A stretch of DNA of 45,778 nt from CAZJCK01 sp964544635. GTDB taxonomy: Bacteria > Zixibacteria > MSB-5A5 > GN15 > FEB-12. Of this stretch, positions 16,433 to 23,330 are shown in pieces (position 1 is the first letter of the stretch; every line of letters starts with the position of its first letter). The stretch lies in assembly GCA_964544635.1 (NCBI GenBank), contig CAZJCK010000023.1:1-45778 (forward strand). The letters run 5' to 3'. A program made the position numbers and the translations under genes. The notes beneath the pieces are model-generated. The model was not told the origin of the DNA. It did not search any database and saw nothing but the letters and a program-made list of their open reading frames with translations.

Positions 16433-16532
16433 TATAAAGCAGGCTTCCCGGTGTGCCGATATAATCGATAGCACTAGAGTGCGAAAAATAACGCTTCAAA
16501 TACACAATAGCAGTCATGTGGAGGAAACAGGC

Positions 16533-16970
16533 ATGCATCGCTTCCGAATCTCGAACCAGCGGGGCTTCACACTTGTCGAGCTGGTAATCATCATCGTCAT
16601 TCTCGGCATCCTGGCCGCCGTGGCGATTCCGAAGTACCAGGATCTGTCGGGCGAGGCTCGTGAATCGGCCGCCCGCAGTTCGCTCGGCTCGATTCGTTCG
16701 GCCATTACCATCTTCTATGCCAACGAGGCAGTGACGACCGGTACGGCCACCTGGCCGACGCTGAGTGAACTGATCACTCCCGGGACAGTAATGGCGCAGG
16801 GTATCCCTGTCAATCCGTATATCGCCGACACCAACCACCCGGATTCGGTGGTCGCCGGTGTGACCAAGGGTACGGTGGTTGCGGCCGCTAACGATTGCGG
16901 CTGGGCGTATGACGAAACGACCGGCGAGATCTGGTTGAATTCAAACTCCGTCGGCGAAAACAACTGGTAA
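16533..16970 (+). CDS. Type IV pilin / major pseudopilin-like protein, first copy
   Basis: A 145-residue pilin-like protein. The prepilin peptide is short and basic, cleaved after glycine in QRG/FTLVELV; the mature chain carries the phenylalanine and the glutamate at position 5 and a hydrophobic helix VIIIVILGILAAVAIPKYQ. The globular part has one cysteine (NDCGWAYD) and a C-terminal sequence ETTGEIWLNS typical of fimbrial-type minor or major pilins. The start at ATG 16533 is set by GGAGG eight bases upstream; an upstream extension to 16425 overlaps the platform gene and is not pilin-like. A second pilin follows 24 bp downstream. The prepilin peptidase required for processing is not in the window. 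Confidence 0.92.
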   Translation: MHRFRISNQRGFTLVELVIIIVILGILAAVAIPKYQDLSGEARESAARSSLGSIRSAITIFYANEAVTTGTATWPTLSELITPGTVMAQGIPVNPYIADTNHPDSVVAGVTKGTVVAAANDCGWAYDETTGEIWLNSNSVGENNW

Positions 16971-16994
16971 GCCTGAAGGAGGGCGTCGGTAGTC

Positions 16995-17456
16995 ATGCTG
17001 ACGACCTTTCACAAATATAAGCTCGATCGGCGCGGCTTCACGCTGGTCGAGCTTGTTATTATCATCATTGTCCTGGGCATCCTGGCGGCGGTGGCTATCC
17101 CGCAGTTTGCCGACCTGGGCGACAGCGCCAAGGTGACGGCGACGCAGGAGGAGATGCGGACAATCAAGCGGGCGATCATCGGCGATCCCCGCGTGGTGGC
17201 CGGCGGCAGCCTGGTCAATCGCGGCTTCGAGGGCGACATCGGCTTCCCGCCCGAACAACTGGCCGATCTTGTCGCCAGGCCGGGTTCGCTGGCGACCTAT
17301 AACAAGCTGACGCGGCTGGGCTGGAACGGACCGTACGTCGACGGCAGCGAAAGCAGCTACCTGTACGATGCCTGGGATGTCGCCTACATCTACAGCCCGT
17401 CCCTGCGGTTCATTCGATCGGTGGGTGGACCGGACACGCTGACAGTGACATTTTAA
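16995..17456 (+). CDS. Type IV pilin / GspG-like pseudopilin, second copy
   Basis: A 153-residue pilin-like protein. DRRG/FTLVELV is the cleavage site, and the N-terminal helix (VIIIIVLGILAAVAIPQFAD) is almost the same as that of the preceding pilin, so the two probably arose by duplication. The globular domain differs: GWNGPYVDG and YLYDAWDVAYIYSP recall the C-terminal block of GspG major pseudopilins (a D-x-W motif followed by a Tyr-rich strand). AAGGAGGG lies twelve bases upstream of the ATG, rather far for an ideal site. Which of the two pilins forms the main fibre cannot be decided from the sequence. Confidence 0.92.
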   Translation: MLTTFHKYKLDRRGFTLVELVIIIIVLGILAAVAIPQFADLGDSAKVTATQEEMRTIKRAIIGDPRVVAGGSLVNRGFEGDIGFPPEQLADLVARPGSLATYNKLTRLGWNGPYVDGSESSYLYDAWDVAYIYSPSLRFIRSVGGPDTLTVTF

Positions 17457-17480
17457 CGGACTGTTAAACGGACTGCTTCG

Positions 17481-19094
17481 ATGAAACTTGCTTCGCTCGT
17501 AAAGCGCAAAAAGCCTGCCGCCGCCCGAACCGGCGAAATGCCGGCGCAAGAACGTCGGGATGAACTGATCACGCCGCGACGGCACCGGCGCCTCGGACGC
17601 ACCATCGCGGTTCGCTTCGACGAGCATCGCCTGCAACTGGCGGTAGTGTCGCACGGGTTTTCGTCGCGACGCTTGCTGCATGTTCGGACGGAGTTGATTC
17701 CGGCGGACCTGCGGGGCGAAGACCAGCGGGAGCTGTTTATCGGGCAGTCGGTAGCCTCGTATGTAAAGAAATATGGTGGCCCGCTGCCCCAGGTGTATAT
17801 CACGGTCGACGGTCCTGACACGGCGGCGCGCAGCCTGGTGCTGCCGGACCTGTCGTCGAAGAAGCTCCGCGGCGCCGTATCGTTCGAAGCCAAACGTCAG
17901 ATCCCCTTCCCCATCGAACAGGCGGTGATCGACCATCGGGTGGTCGGTAAACTGGGGACAAAGGATGAACCGCGCGCCCAGGTGTTGCTGTATGCCGCGA
18001 CCGAGCGCTGTATCGCCCGTCAACTGCACACGCTGTCGGCACATCGGGTGCCGGTGCATCGGGTATACCATGCGCAGGACGCAATCGGTTCGATATTGCG
18101 TCGACTGCCCGACTTCAACCCCCACGAAATCTATGCCGTAGCGCAATTATCGGACCGAAAGCTCGAAGTGTCATTCTTTCGTGGCTCCAGCCTCCGCTAC
18201 TGGCATGTCGGGCGCTCGATAATAGCCTGGCCGAATACTCCGGATGGTCGCCTGAGCCAGGAGCAGACGCCACTCATCGCCGACCAGGTGGCACAGGAGC
18301 TGCAACTGGCCTTCGATTTCTATGCGGGTAAGCATTCGGATGGTTCGGCGGCGCAAATCTACCTGTTCGGGAGTCATATAATCGATGGCGAGTTGCTGAC
18401 GGCGCTGTATCAGTCGAGTGGTATCGAATGCGCCCTGTTCCCCATCGGGCAGGTCAACGGAATCGGGGATATACGGGCGGTGGACCAGCCGACGGTGCTG
18501 GCGACGTTGCCGGTGGTAGCGACGGCGGCCAGCGACATCAGCCTGGTCAACCTGTTGCCGAATCACCTGCGCAACGTTCAGCGGGTCAGGGATATCGATC
18601 GCCTGGCGGTAATCGGACACACGGCGGCCATTGTCATCCTCGCAGCCGGCTGGTTCGGGTTGTACAATGGCGTATCGCACCGGGAACACCGCCTGAGCGA
18701 ACTGACCAGCGACATCAGCGATGTCAGGTCATCCGCCGCCTTCGAGGAACTGCAGGCGGTGACGCGGCAGAACAGCCTTGACCGGGCTTACCTGAATATG
18801 GTCAAGAAGGCGCCAACCTTCCTTTCCCTCACTTTGAAAGAAATATCGAATCTGGCGGACAAACGCATCAGGCTGGCCAGTCTCTATTTCGAGGAATCGA
18901 ACGGTGAGAACATGGTGTTGCAGGGACGGGTGGTATCGACCGACACGCCGCCGGAAATGATCCTTGCCCAGTTCATGAAGGAACTCTCGGATTCACCGCT
19001 GTTTGACAGCGTGATTGCGGAACGGCACTTGAAACGTCGCGAGGATGGCCGGGTGGAGATGGACTTCGTATTGCGACTGCGAGGCCATGTATGA
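17481..19094 (+). CDS. PilM-PilN fusion, GspL-like assembly protein
   Basis: A 537-residue fusion. Residues about 40-350 are an actin-like PilM fold (TIAVRFDEHRLQLAVV, VYITVDGP, FEAKRQIPFPIEQAVIDHRV, LYAATER). At 353-364 ISLVNLLPNHLR is the PilN opening motif that in separate PilN proteins precedes the membrane helix; here that helix is IGHTAAIVILAAGWFGLYNG (residues 378-397), and the remainder is the coiled-coil and ferredoxin-like periplasmic part. In most type IV pilus loci PilM and PilN are separate genes, while type II systems have the comparable fusion GspL. The next gene, pilO-like, overlaps by 4 bp. The protein probably links the cytoplasmic ATPase with the periplasmic alignment complex. 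No strong ribosome binding site precedes the ATG. Confidence 0.88.
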   Translation: MKLASLVKRKKPAAARTGEMPAQERRDELITPRRHRRLGRTIAVRFDEHRLQLAVVSHGFSSRRLLHVRTELIPADLRGEDQRELFIGQSVASYVKKYGGPLPQVYITVDGPDTAARSLVLPDLSSKKLRGAVSFEAKRQIPFPIEQAVIDHRVVGKLGTKDEPRAQVLLYAATERCIARQLHTLSAHRVPVHRVYHAQDAIGSILRRLPDFNPHEIYAVAQLSDRKLEVSFFRGSSLRYWHVGRSIIAWPNTPDGRLSQEQTPLIADQVAQELQLAFDFYAGKHSDGSAAQIYLFGSHIIDGELLTALYQSSGIECALFPIGQVNGIGDIRAVDQPTVLATLPVVATAASDISLVNLLPNHLRNVQRVRDIDRLAVIGHTAAIVILAAGWFGLYNGVSHREHRLSELTSDISDVRSSAAFEELQAVTRQNSLDRAYLNMVKKAPTFLSLTLKEISNLADKRIRLASLYFEESNGENMVLQGRVVSTDTPPEMILAQFMKELSDSPLFDSVIAERHLKRREDGRVEMDFVLRLRGHV

Positions 19095-19654
19095 AGAATC
19101 GCCTGATCTATCATACCCTGATCGGTATCGGCCTGATAGTGGCATGGATATTCCTGGTGTACGTTCCGCTCTCAAGGAAACAGGCTGCCGCCGACGAACA
19201 GATCCGCGAGGCCGAGCACCAGTTACAGGACCTGCGCGAGAGCGTTACCCTGCTGCCGTCATTCCTGAATGCGCGCGATCAACTCGAGAGCAATCGCCGG
19301 GATCTGAACGACAAGCTGTTCGGCAAGTCGGAGATCCTGGAGCTGTTTCGTGAGATTGACATTATGGCATCGAGTCACCAGCTGACACTGGTGGAGATCT
19401 CCCCGCCATTGCTGGAGCTGCTGCAGCTGGAAGAAACCGTAGCCGACACGACAACGGCGCCGTTCCTCACGTTGCGTCTGACGCTGGAGGGTGAGTACAC
19501 CCGGTTTGGGCAGTTCGTGTCGGAGCTGGAGCAGGCAGACTTCTACCGGCAACCGCAAAAGTGCAAGATCATGGGGGCGCGCGACGCCGCTCACCCAACC
19601 CGGTACGACCTTGATTTCACCGCCCTCTTGGGAACGTCGGGGGGCCGGTCGTGA
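19091..19654 (+). CDS. PilO-like alignment-complex protein
   Basis: A 187-residue protein with one membrane helix (residues about 8-25, IGIGLIVAWIFLVYVPL), a coiled coil (KQAAADEQIREAEHQLQDLR) and a C-terminal ferredoxin-like domain (LRLTLEGEYTRFGQFVSELE is the typical PilO/GspM strand-helix block). PilO pairs with PilN in the inner-membrane alignment complex. The start codon lies in an ATGA overlap with the PilM-PilN gene, and the end overlaps the next gene by 4 bp, so translation of the three is probably coupled. Length is normal for PilO. Confidence 0.85.
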   Translation: MKNRLIYHTLIGIGLIVAWIFLVYVPLSRKQAAADEQIREAEHQLQDLRESVTLLPSFLNARDQLESNRRDLNDKLFGKSEILELFREIDIMASSHQLTLVEISPPLLELLQLEETVADTTTAPFLTLRLTLEGEYTRFGQFVSELEQADFYRQPQKCKIMGARDAAHPTRYDLDFTALLGTSGGRS

Positions 19655-20118
19655 ACGAGCGGATACGCAAGATAAGCCTGGTTGTGGTGCTGGTTGCAGC
19701 CGCTATCTGGGGTTACTACAACCTGTTCGGTGACGCCGGCAAGGGCGCCCAAGGGGACGCGGCTGAAAGGCTGTCCGCGACGGCGGCACCGGCGCAGCGG
19801 CCCGTGGCAGTGCCTGCCGACAGCGTGCGGCCATCGGCCGAGATCGTCGATGCATTGTACGAACAGGCGTGGGGAGTCGATCCGTTTGGCTGGAAACCGC
19901 CACCGGAAGCCGGAGCCGCCGGACAACCGGCAGCGCGCCCGGAGTGGGTGCTGACCGGCATCTTCTTCAGTGAGCGCGGGCCGATTGCGGTGGTCAATGA
20001 CAAACTGGTGCGGGTCGGTGAGACTATTGATCAGGCCAAAGTTGTCGATATTAATAAGAGACAAGTTACCCTCCTGACCGGAGACAAAACTCGGGTTCTC
20101 ACGATCCCGAATGGATAA
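19651..20118 (+). CDS. PilP/GspC-like secretin-connecting protein
   Basis: A 155-residue protein. A membrane helix at about residues 8-25 (ISLVVVLVAAAIWGYYNLF) is followed by a Pro/Ala-rich linker, then WGVDPFGWKPP and a small beta domain (PEWVLTGIFFSERGPIAVV, VRVGETIDQAKVVDINKRQV). The last block matches the homology region of GspC and PilP, which contacts the secretin's N-terminal domain. Translation starts at GTG 19651, overlapping the pilO-like stop by 4 bp. The assignment rests on domain style and position directly ahead of the secretin gene. Confidence 0.78.
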   Translation: MNERIRKISLVVVLVAAAIWGYYNLFGDAGKGAQGDAAERLSATAAPAQRPVAVPADSVRPSAEIVDALYEQAWGVDPFGWKPPPEAGAAGQPAARPEWVLTGIFFSERGPIAVVNDKLVRVGETIDQAKVVDINKRQVTLLTGDKTRVLTIPNG

Positions 20119-20121
20119 AAC

Positions 20122-21411
20122 ATGCGCCGTTTCCAGACTTACATCATCATCGTTATCCAGCTTTTCGTCGCCACAGCGGTACTGAGTAGTCCTCTCGATA
20201 CTGATCACCGGGTGACGGTGGCGCTCGAGGATGTCTCTGTGGCCACCGCCATGGAAGCGATTGCTGCCCAGAACGGCATCAATATCGTAGTATCGGGTGA
20301 CATTATCGGCACCGTCTCGGTGCGGTTGACGGATGTACAGGTCAAGACGGCGCTGGATGCCATTCTGACCGCCAACGGCTACAGCTATGTGGTGCAGGGT
20401 GAGGTAATCATTGTCAAGCCGATGGACCAGGCGGTGCTGGGTGAGTTGGAGACGCGGACAATCGACCTGAGATACCTCGATTCGAACACGGCGGCCAAGG
20501 CGCTGGAGTCGATGCGGTCGGATCGCGGCAAGATCGTGGTGCTGGACAAGCAGGCCGAAGGGGAGTTATCGGCGCAGCGATATGTGGCCAATCGTGTTCT
20601 CGTAACCGACTTTCCGTCGGTCGTTGCAGAAATGCAGAGTATGATTGATCGGCTGGATGTAGCCGAACGATTGATCTCGATTAAGGTGCGGTTGATAGAA
20701 ACGAAGGTTGACGATAAGTCGAAGCTCGGCTTACAGTGGCCGACAGAGGTTTCCACCAAGCTGGGCGGCGCCGACGCTAACTTGAATTCAGGCACTGATA
20801 CCGATAACGGTACGGATGAAGAGCGCTCGGCCGGTTACTATGATGTCGAGAACGAAGACTGGCAATGGGGGACGCTCTCGGTGTCGGAGCTGCAGGTGGT
20901 GCTGAACATGCTGGAAGAAGACGGCAACTCGCGGCTGGTGTCTGATCCACACTTGACTACTCTTGAAAATCATGAAGCGGAAATTTCAATCGAAACGATC
21001 ATTCCGATCGCGACGATCAATCGATTTACCGAAGCCGCGGCGACCCAGGATATCGTGACATTTCAGGATGAAGAGGTGGGGATCTCGCTGCGGGTCACAC
21101 CTCGGATAAACGAGGACGGTCGGATCACGATGGATGTGTATCCGGTAGTTGAAGAGATCATCGGGTATGCCGGCCCGCCGCTGAACCAGAAACCGATCAC
21201 CTCGTCGCGGTCGATCAGGACGCGCATTACGGTGGACAACGGTGAGACGGCGGCGCTGGGCGGCCTGCTGAAAGAGAGCGAAATCGAGAGCATCAGCCGG
21301 GTGCCGCTGTTGGGCAAGATTCCGTTGCTGGGTCGCCTGCTGTTTACCAGCAAATCAACCGAGACATCGACGACCGACCTGATTATTCTGATTACGCCGA
21401 CAATTCTCTGA
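20122..21411 (+). CDS. Secretin, outer-membrane channel (PilQ/GspD family)
   Basis: A 429-residue secretin forming the outer-membrane gate. Domains in order: signal peptide (residues about 1-22), a secretin/TonB short N-terminal domain (VTVALEDVSVATAMEAI to VVQGEVIIVKP), an N1-type KH domain (RTIDLRYLDSNTAAKAL to ADVAERL region), then the secretin core with SRLVSDPHLTTLENHEAEI, EVGISLRVTPRINEDG and the family signature VPLLGKIPLLGRLLF near the C-terminus. There is no lipobox. It is short: full GspD or PilQ proteins have further N-terminal KH or AMIN domains, so this is a compact secretin. An acidic Asp/Asn/Gly-rich insert (residues about 215-245) interrupts the core. Its TGA abuts the stop codon of the convergent redox gene at 21412. 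Confidence 0.92.
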   Translation: MRRFQTYIIIVIQLFVATAVLSSPLDTDHRVTVALEDVSVATAMEAIAAQNGINIVVSGDIIGTVSVRLTDVQVKTALDAILTANGYSYVVQGEVIIVKPMDQAVLGELETRTIDLRYLDSNTAAKALESMRSDRGKIVVLDKQAEGELSAQRYVANRVLVTDFPSVVAEMQSMIDRLDVAERLISIKVRLIETKVDDKSKLGLQWPTEVSTKLGGADANLNSGTDTDNGTDEERSAGYYDVENEDWQWGTLSVSELQVVLNMLEEDGNSRLVSDPHLTTLENHEAEISIETIIPIATINRFTEAAATQDIVTFQDEEVGISLRVTPRINEDGRITMDVYPVVEEIIGYAGPPLNQKPITSSRSIRTRITVDNGETAALGGLLKESEIESISRVPLLGKIPLLGRLLFTSKSTETSTTDLIILITPTIL

Positions 21412-21861
21412 TCACTGCGGTTTCTGGAGCATCCAGGCTTTGGATCGGCTGAACCAGAGCTGAACCGTCAGCACCAACAACCCAACGTCAAACCACAGCG
21501 ATTGCCAGGCCGAATCGGTGGCGCCTTCGGAGGCTTTGAAGCAGCCGCAGTCGATCGACAGGTTGCGCGCGATGGCGGAGATCAGGGCGATCATAAAGAT
21601 GATGACCATGATATTGAGCCAGAGAACGCTGCCCCGATACCAGATACCGACGATGACAAAGATGCCGGTGACCAGTTCCAGCCAGGGCAGGATGAGGGCT
21701 ATCAGGTTGATCAGCGAACCGGGGACCATGTGATAATACCAGATCGATTTGGCGAACGACATCGGCTCGATGATCTTGTAGTATGAGGCATAGAGAAAGA
21801 CGCCGCCGACAATGAGCCGGAAGAGCATGGTCAGGTAGTCGTTGTCAATCAGCTTCCGCAA
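21412..21861 (-). CDS. MauE/DoxX-family redox-associated membrane protein
   Basis: A 149-residue membrane protein with four predicted helices. FRLIVGGVFLYASYYKIIEP is the usual opening of MauE/DoxX-like proteins, and NLSIDCGCF at residues 100-108 is the conserved cysteine pair of the MauE group, which takes part in disulfide or other thiol-electron transfer across the membrane. The start is taken at TTG 21861 because GGAGG lies five bases upstream; a GTG at 21900 would extend the overlap with the rhodanese gene. The coding overlap of about 13 bp with the upstream rhodanese suggests translational coupling and a shared thiol-related role. Confidence 0.78.
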   Translation of the reverse strand: MRKLIDNDYLTMLFRLIVGGVFLYASYYKIIEPMSFAKSIWYYHMVPGSLINLIALILPWLELVTGIFVIVGIWYRGSVLWLNIMVIIFMIALISAIARNLSIDCGCFKASEGATDSAWQSLWFDVGLLVLTVQLWFSRSKAWMLQKPQ

Positions 21862-22370
21862 TCGACCCTCCGTTCCATTTCCAGCCCCATGTTCTCCCAC
21901 TCACGTGAGCCGCCGAAGAAGATCATCAAGTTGGTGTAGCCGAAGTCCTGCATGTTGCGGGCGAGGTGAAGCGACAGGTCACATTCTTCGCCGGAGCAGA
22001 AGATGATGATCGGCGTGTCCCTGGATGCCTGGTTGAGCGTTGAGTCGAAGTATTCGCCGAGACCCTCGAACGGCATCAGGTCGAACGGAATATTGACCGA
22101 ACCGGGAATGGTGCCGCACTCGAACTCGGACGGATCACGGGCGTCGACAAAGATGGCTCCACCGGCCTGGAACTCAAGGTGGGCTTTATCGACGCCAATA
22201 AAGGGCGGATCGCCCTCAGCGGCCTCGGGCGGGACAACCGGACCGTCCCCGGACGAAAGCTCACGCCAGTCGCCGATGTACGGATTCGCGTTGGGATTCA
22301 CGAGGTTTATCCCCAAGGCCAGAACGACAGAGAGGATGAGGATATAGATGGCCTGTTTCAGTACGGTCAT
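21849..22370 (-). CDS. Membrane-anchored periplasmic rhodanese-like protein
   Basis: A 173-residue protein. An N-terminal hydrophobic segment (residues about 5-22, KQAIYILILSVVLALGINLV) should anchor it or serve as a signal, leaving the rhodanese domain (about 58-168) outside the cytoplasm. AIFVDARDPSEFECGTIPG is the family block, and the active-site cysteine is C125 in IIFCSGEECDLS, giving a six-residue loop CSGEEC typical of sulfur-transferring rhodaneses. The chain ends with VDCGS, adding a C-terminal cysteine. The start at ATG 22370 follows TGAGA; a TTG at 22379 is less likely. It is probably co-transcribed with the MauE/DoxX-like gene, where it could supply or accept sulfane sulfur or disulfides. 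Confidence 0.9.
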   Translation of the reverse strand: MTVLKQAIYILILSVVLALGINLVNPNANPYIGDWRELSSGDGPVVPPEAAEGDPPFIGVDKAHLEFQAGGAIFVDARDPSEFECGTIPGSVNIPFDLMPFEGLGEYFDSTLNQASRDTPIIIFCSGEECDLSLHLARNMQDFGYTNLMIFFGGSREWENMGLEMERRVDCGS

Positions 22371-22483
22371 AGTTCTCAATGGTGTCGGTCTTTAGCAGGT
22401 TGTACAGTCATCGGCCGAAATCGTTTCCATATCGTGGGCGATTACAGGTCAGGAGTATCGGCGGTGATTCTCGATGGGACAAC

Positions 22484-22513
22484 AAAAAAAGGAGCCTCAA
22501 AGTTGAGGCTCCT
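22484..22513 (-). terminator. Rho-independent terminator, leftward
   Basis: AGGAGCCTCAA (22490-22500) and TTGAGGCTCCT (22503-22513) form a perfect stem, with part of it opened to make the loop. Reading leftward, it is followed by TTTTTTT (complement of 22484-22490). It terminates transcripts coming from the right, 24 bp after the small ORF ending at 22538. The interval 22380-22483 between it and the rhodanese gene shows no gene and must hold the rhodanese promoter, which was not clear. Confidence 0.92.
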
Positions 22514-22537
22514 CGGAGATTACATGCGTGGTAGTCG

Positions 22538-22711
22538 TCAGTGTTGTGGCAGACGGGCCATTCTGTCGGTCACCAGGTCATAGCGACCCTTCAGAATCTT
22601 CCCCACCACCACCGTAAATTTCGAGGGGCTGAGTTCCTGCAGGCTGTATGTATGCCAGCAGTGCTTTTCGCCAATGGGTGCGAATTGTTCTTTCTCTTTT
22701 CTCTTTGGCAT
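22538..22711 (-). CDS. Small 57-residue protein of unknown function
   Basis: A short ORF that is easy to miss. It begins MPKRKEKEQFAPIGEKHCW, contains SKFTVVVGKILKGRYDLV and ends RLPQH. GAAGGAG lies seven bases upstream of ATG 22711; another ATG at 22717 is too close to that site. The stop is 24 bp before a strong terminator, which is the position of the last gene of an operon. The frame stays open back to the scaffold gap, so it could be the end of a longer gene, but the ribosome binding site argues for a separate start. The charged N-terminus and central hydrophobic-basic strand give no family match that I recognise. Confidence 0.6.
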   Translation of the reverse strand: MPKRKEKEQFAPIGEKHCWHTYSLQELSPSKFTVVVGKILKGRYDLVTDRMARLPQH

Positions 22712-22752
22712 GAGCATGCTCCTTCGGGCAGAATGTTCGCCTCTGGCTCCAA

Positions 22753-22852
22753 NNNNNNNNNNNNNNNNNNNNNNNNNNNNNNNNNNNNNNNNNNNNNNNN
22801 NNNNNNNNNNNNNNNNNNNNNNNNNNNNNNNNNNNNNNNNNNNNNNNNNNNN
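22753..22852. other. Scaffold gap (100 Ns)
   Basis: Exactly 100 unknown bases join two contigs. Such round numbers are the convention for a gap of unknown length, so gene content here may be missing and distances across it are not reliable. Confidence 0.99.
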
Positions 22853-22911
22853 ATGAGGGTCATGGCGGCTTTTTCAGGAGCGAAATCAAGCTTTATCCGG
22901 AGAAATCTCAC
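22853..22911 (-). CDS. Possible 5' end of a gene running into the gap
   Basis: Just downstream of the sigma-like gene, the leftward strand reads TAAGGAGGTGAG, which is a near-perfect ribosome binding site core that also holds a GTG. An open frame from that GTG (RFLRIKLDFAPEKAAMTL) continues into the Ns. The ribosome binding site directly touches the GTG, so the true start is uncertain. Whether it continues into the 57-residue frame beyond the gap is unknown. Confidence 0.35.
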
Positions 22912-22977
22912 CTCCTTACCCGAATCGAACCGTTGACCGTTCTTGTATCGCCTGATTCCTGCGTTTGACCTTGTGGT

Positions 22978-23322
22978 CTATTCTATAGACGCTTGGGAAG
23001 TGCCGTTTGAGCTAAAAATCTGACGTAATTTCTTTAGGGCGCGGTGTTTGTAGATATTGACCACCTGTTGGCGGATGCCGAGGAGAACGGCGATCTCCCG
23101 CTCCTTCTTCCCCATCAGATGGTAGGTGATCACCTCGCGCTGCCGTTCCGACAGGGTGTGGTCGATATGCCAGCGCAATTCACACCGCGCGGAGCCGCTT
23201 AAGTTTTTGGCAAACAATTGCTTACGTGCAGCCAAAGAGGTTGTGCCGGAAGCCGCCAGCAGTGTCTGCAGCAGAATATCGATCGACTGATCCTGAACCT
23301 GCGCTTGACCGGCAACTGTCAT
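22978..23322 (-). CDS. Sigma-70 region 4-like helix-turn-helix protein
   Basis: A 114-residue protein. Residues 57-103 (LSERQREVITYHLMGKKERE, then IAVLLGIRQQVVNIYKHRAL) form a helix-turn-helix of the sigma-70 region 4 / LuxR superfamily, used to bind -35 elements or operators. The first 55 residues are not region 2, so this cannot act as an ordinary sigma factor: it lacks the part that binds core polymerase and melts the -10. It could be an orphan DNA-binding protein, an anti- or co-sigma partner, or a decayed sigma factor. It starts 8 bp after the stop of the triple-repeat membrane protein, so the two are co-transcribed. The ribosome binding site is weak (GAG seven bases upstream). Confidence 0.75.
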   Translation of the reverse strand: MTVAGQAQVQDQSIDILLQTLLAASGTTSLAARKQLFAKNLSGSARCELRWHIDHTLSERQREVITYHLMGKKEREIAVLLGIRQQVVNIYKHRALKKLRQIFSSNGTSQASIE

Positions 23323-23330
23323 GGTGTATC

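Noticed and set aside
16460..16475. A TATAAT box and a nearby TAGCAC/GTGC pair before the first pilin gene
   Set aside because: No -35 box lies at 15-19 bp from TATAAT, and the possible sigma-54 pair has AG instead of GG and a nine-base spacing instead of ten.
16425..16532. Upstream extension of the first pilin
   Set aside because: It would overlap the platform gene and put 36 extra residues before a normal short prepilin leader, while ATG 16533 has a good ribosome binding site.
22591..22911. One continuous gene across the N gap
   Set aside because: All three leftward frames are open left of the gap, and the gap length is a placeholder, so joining frames through Ns is meaningless.
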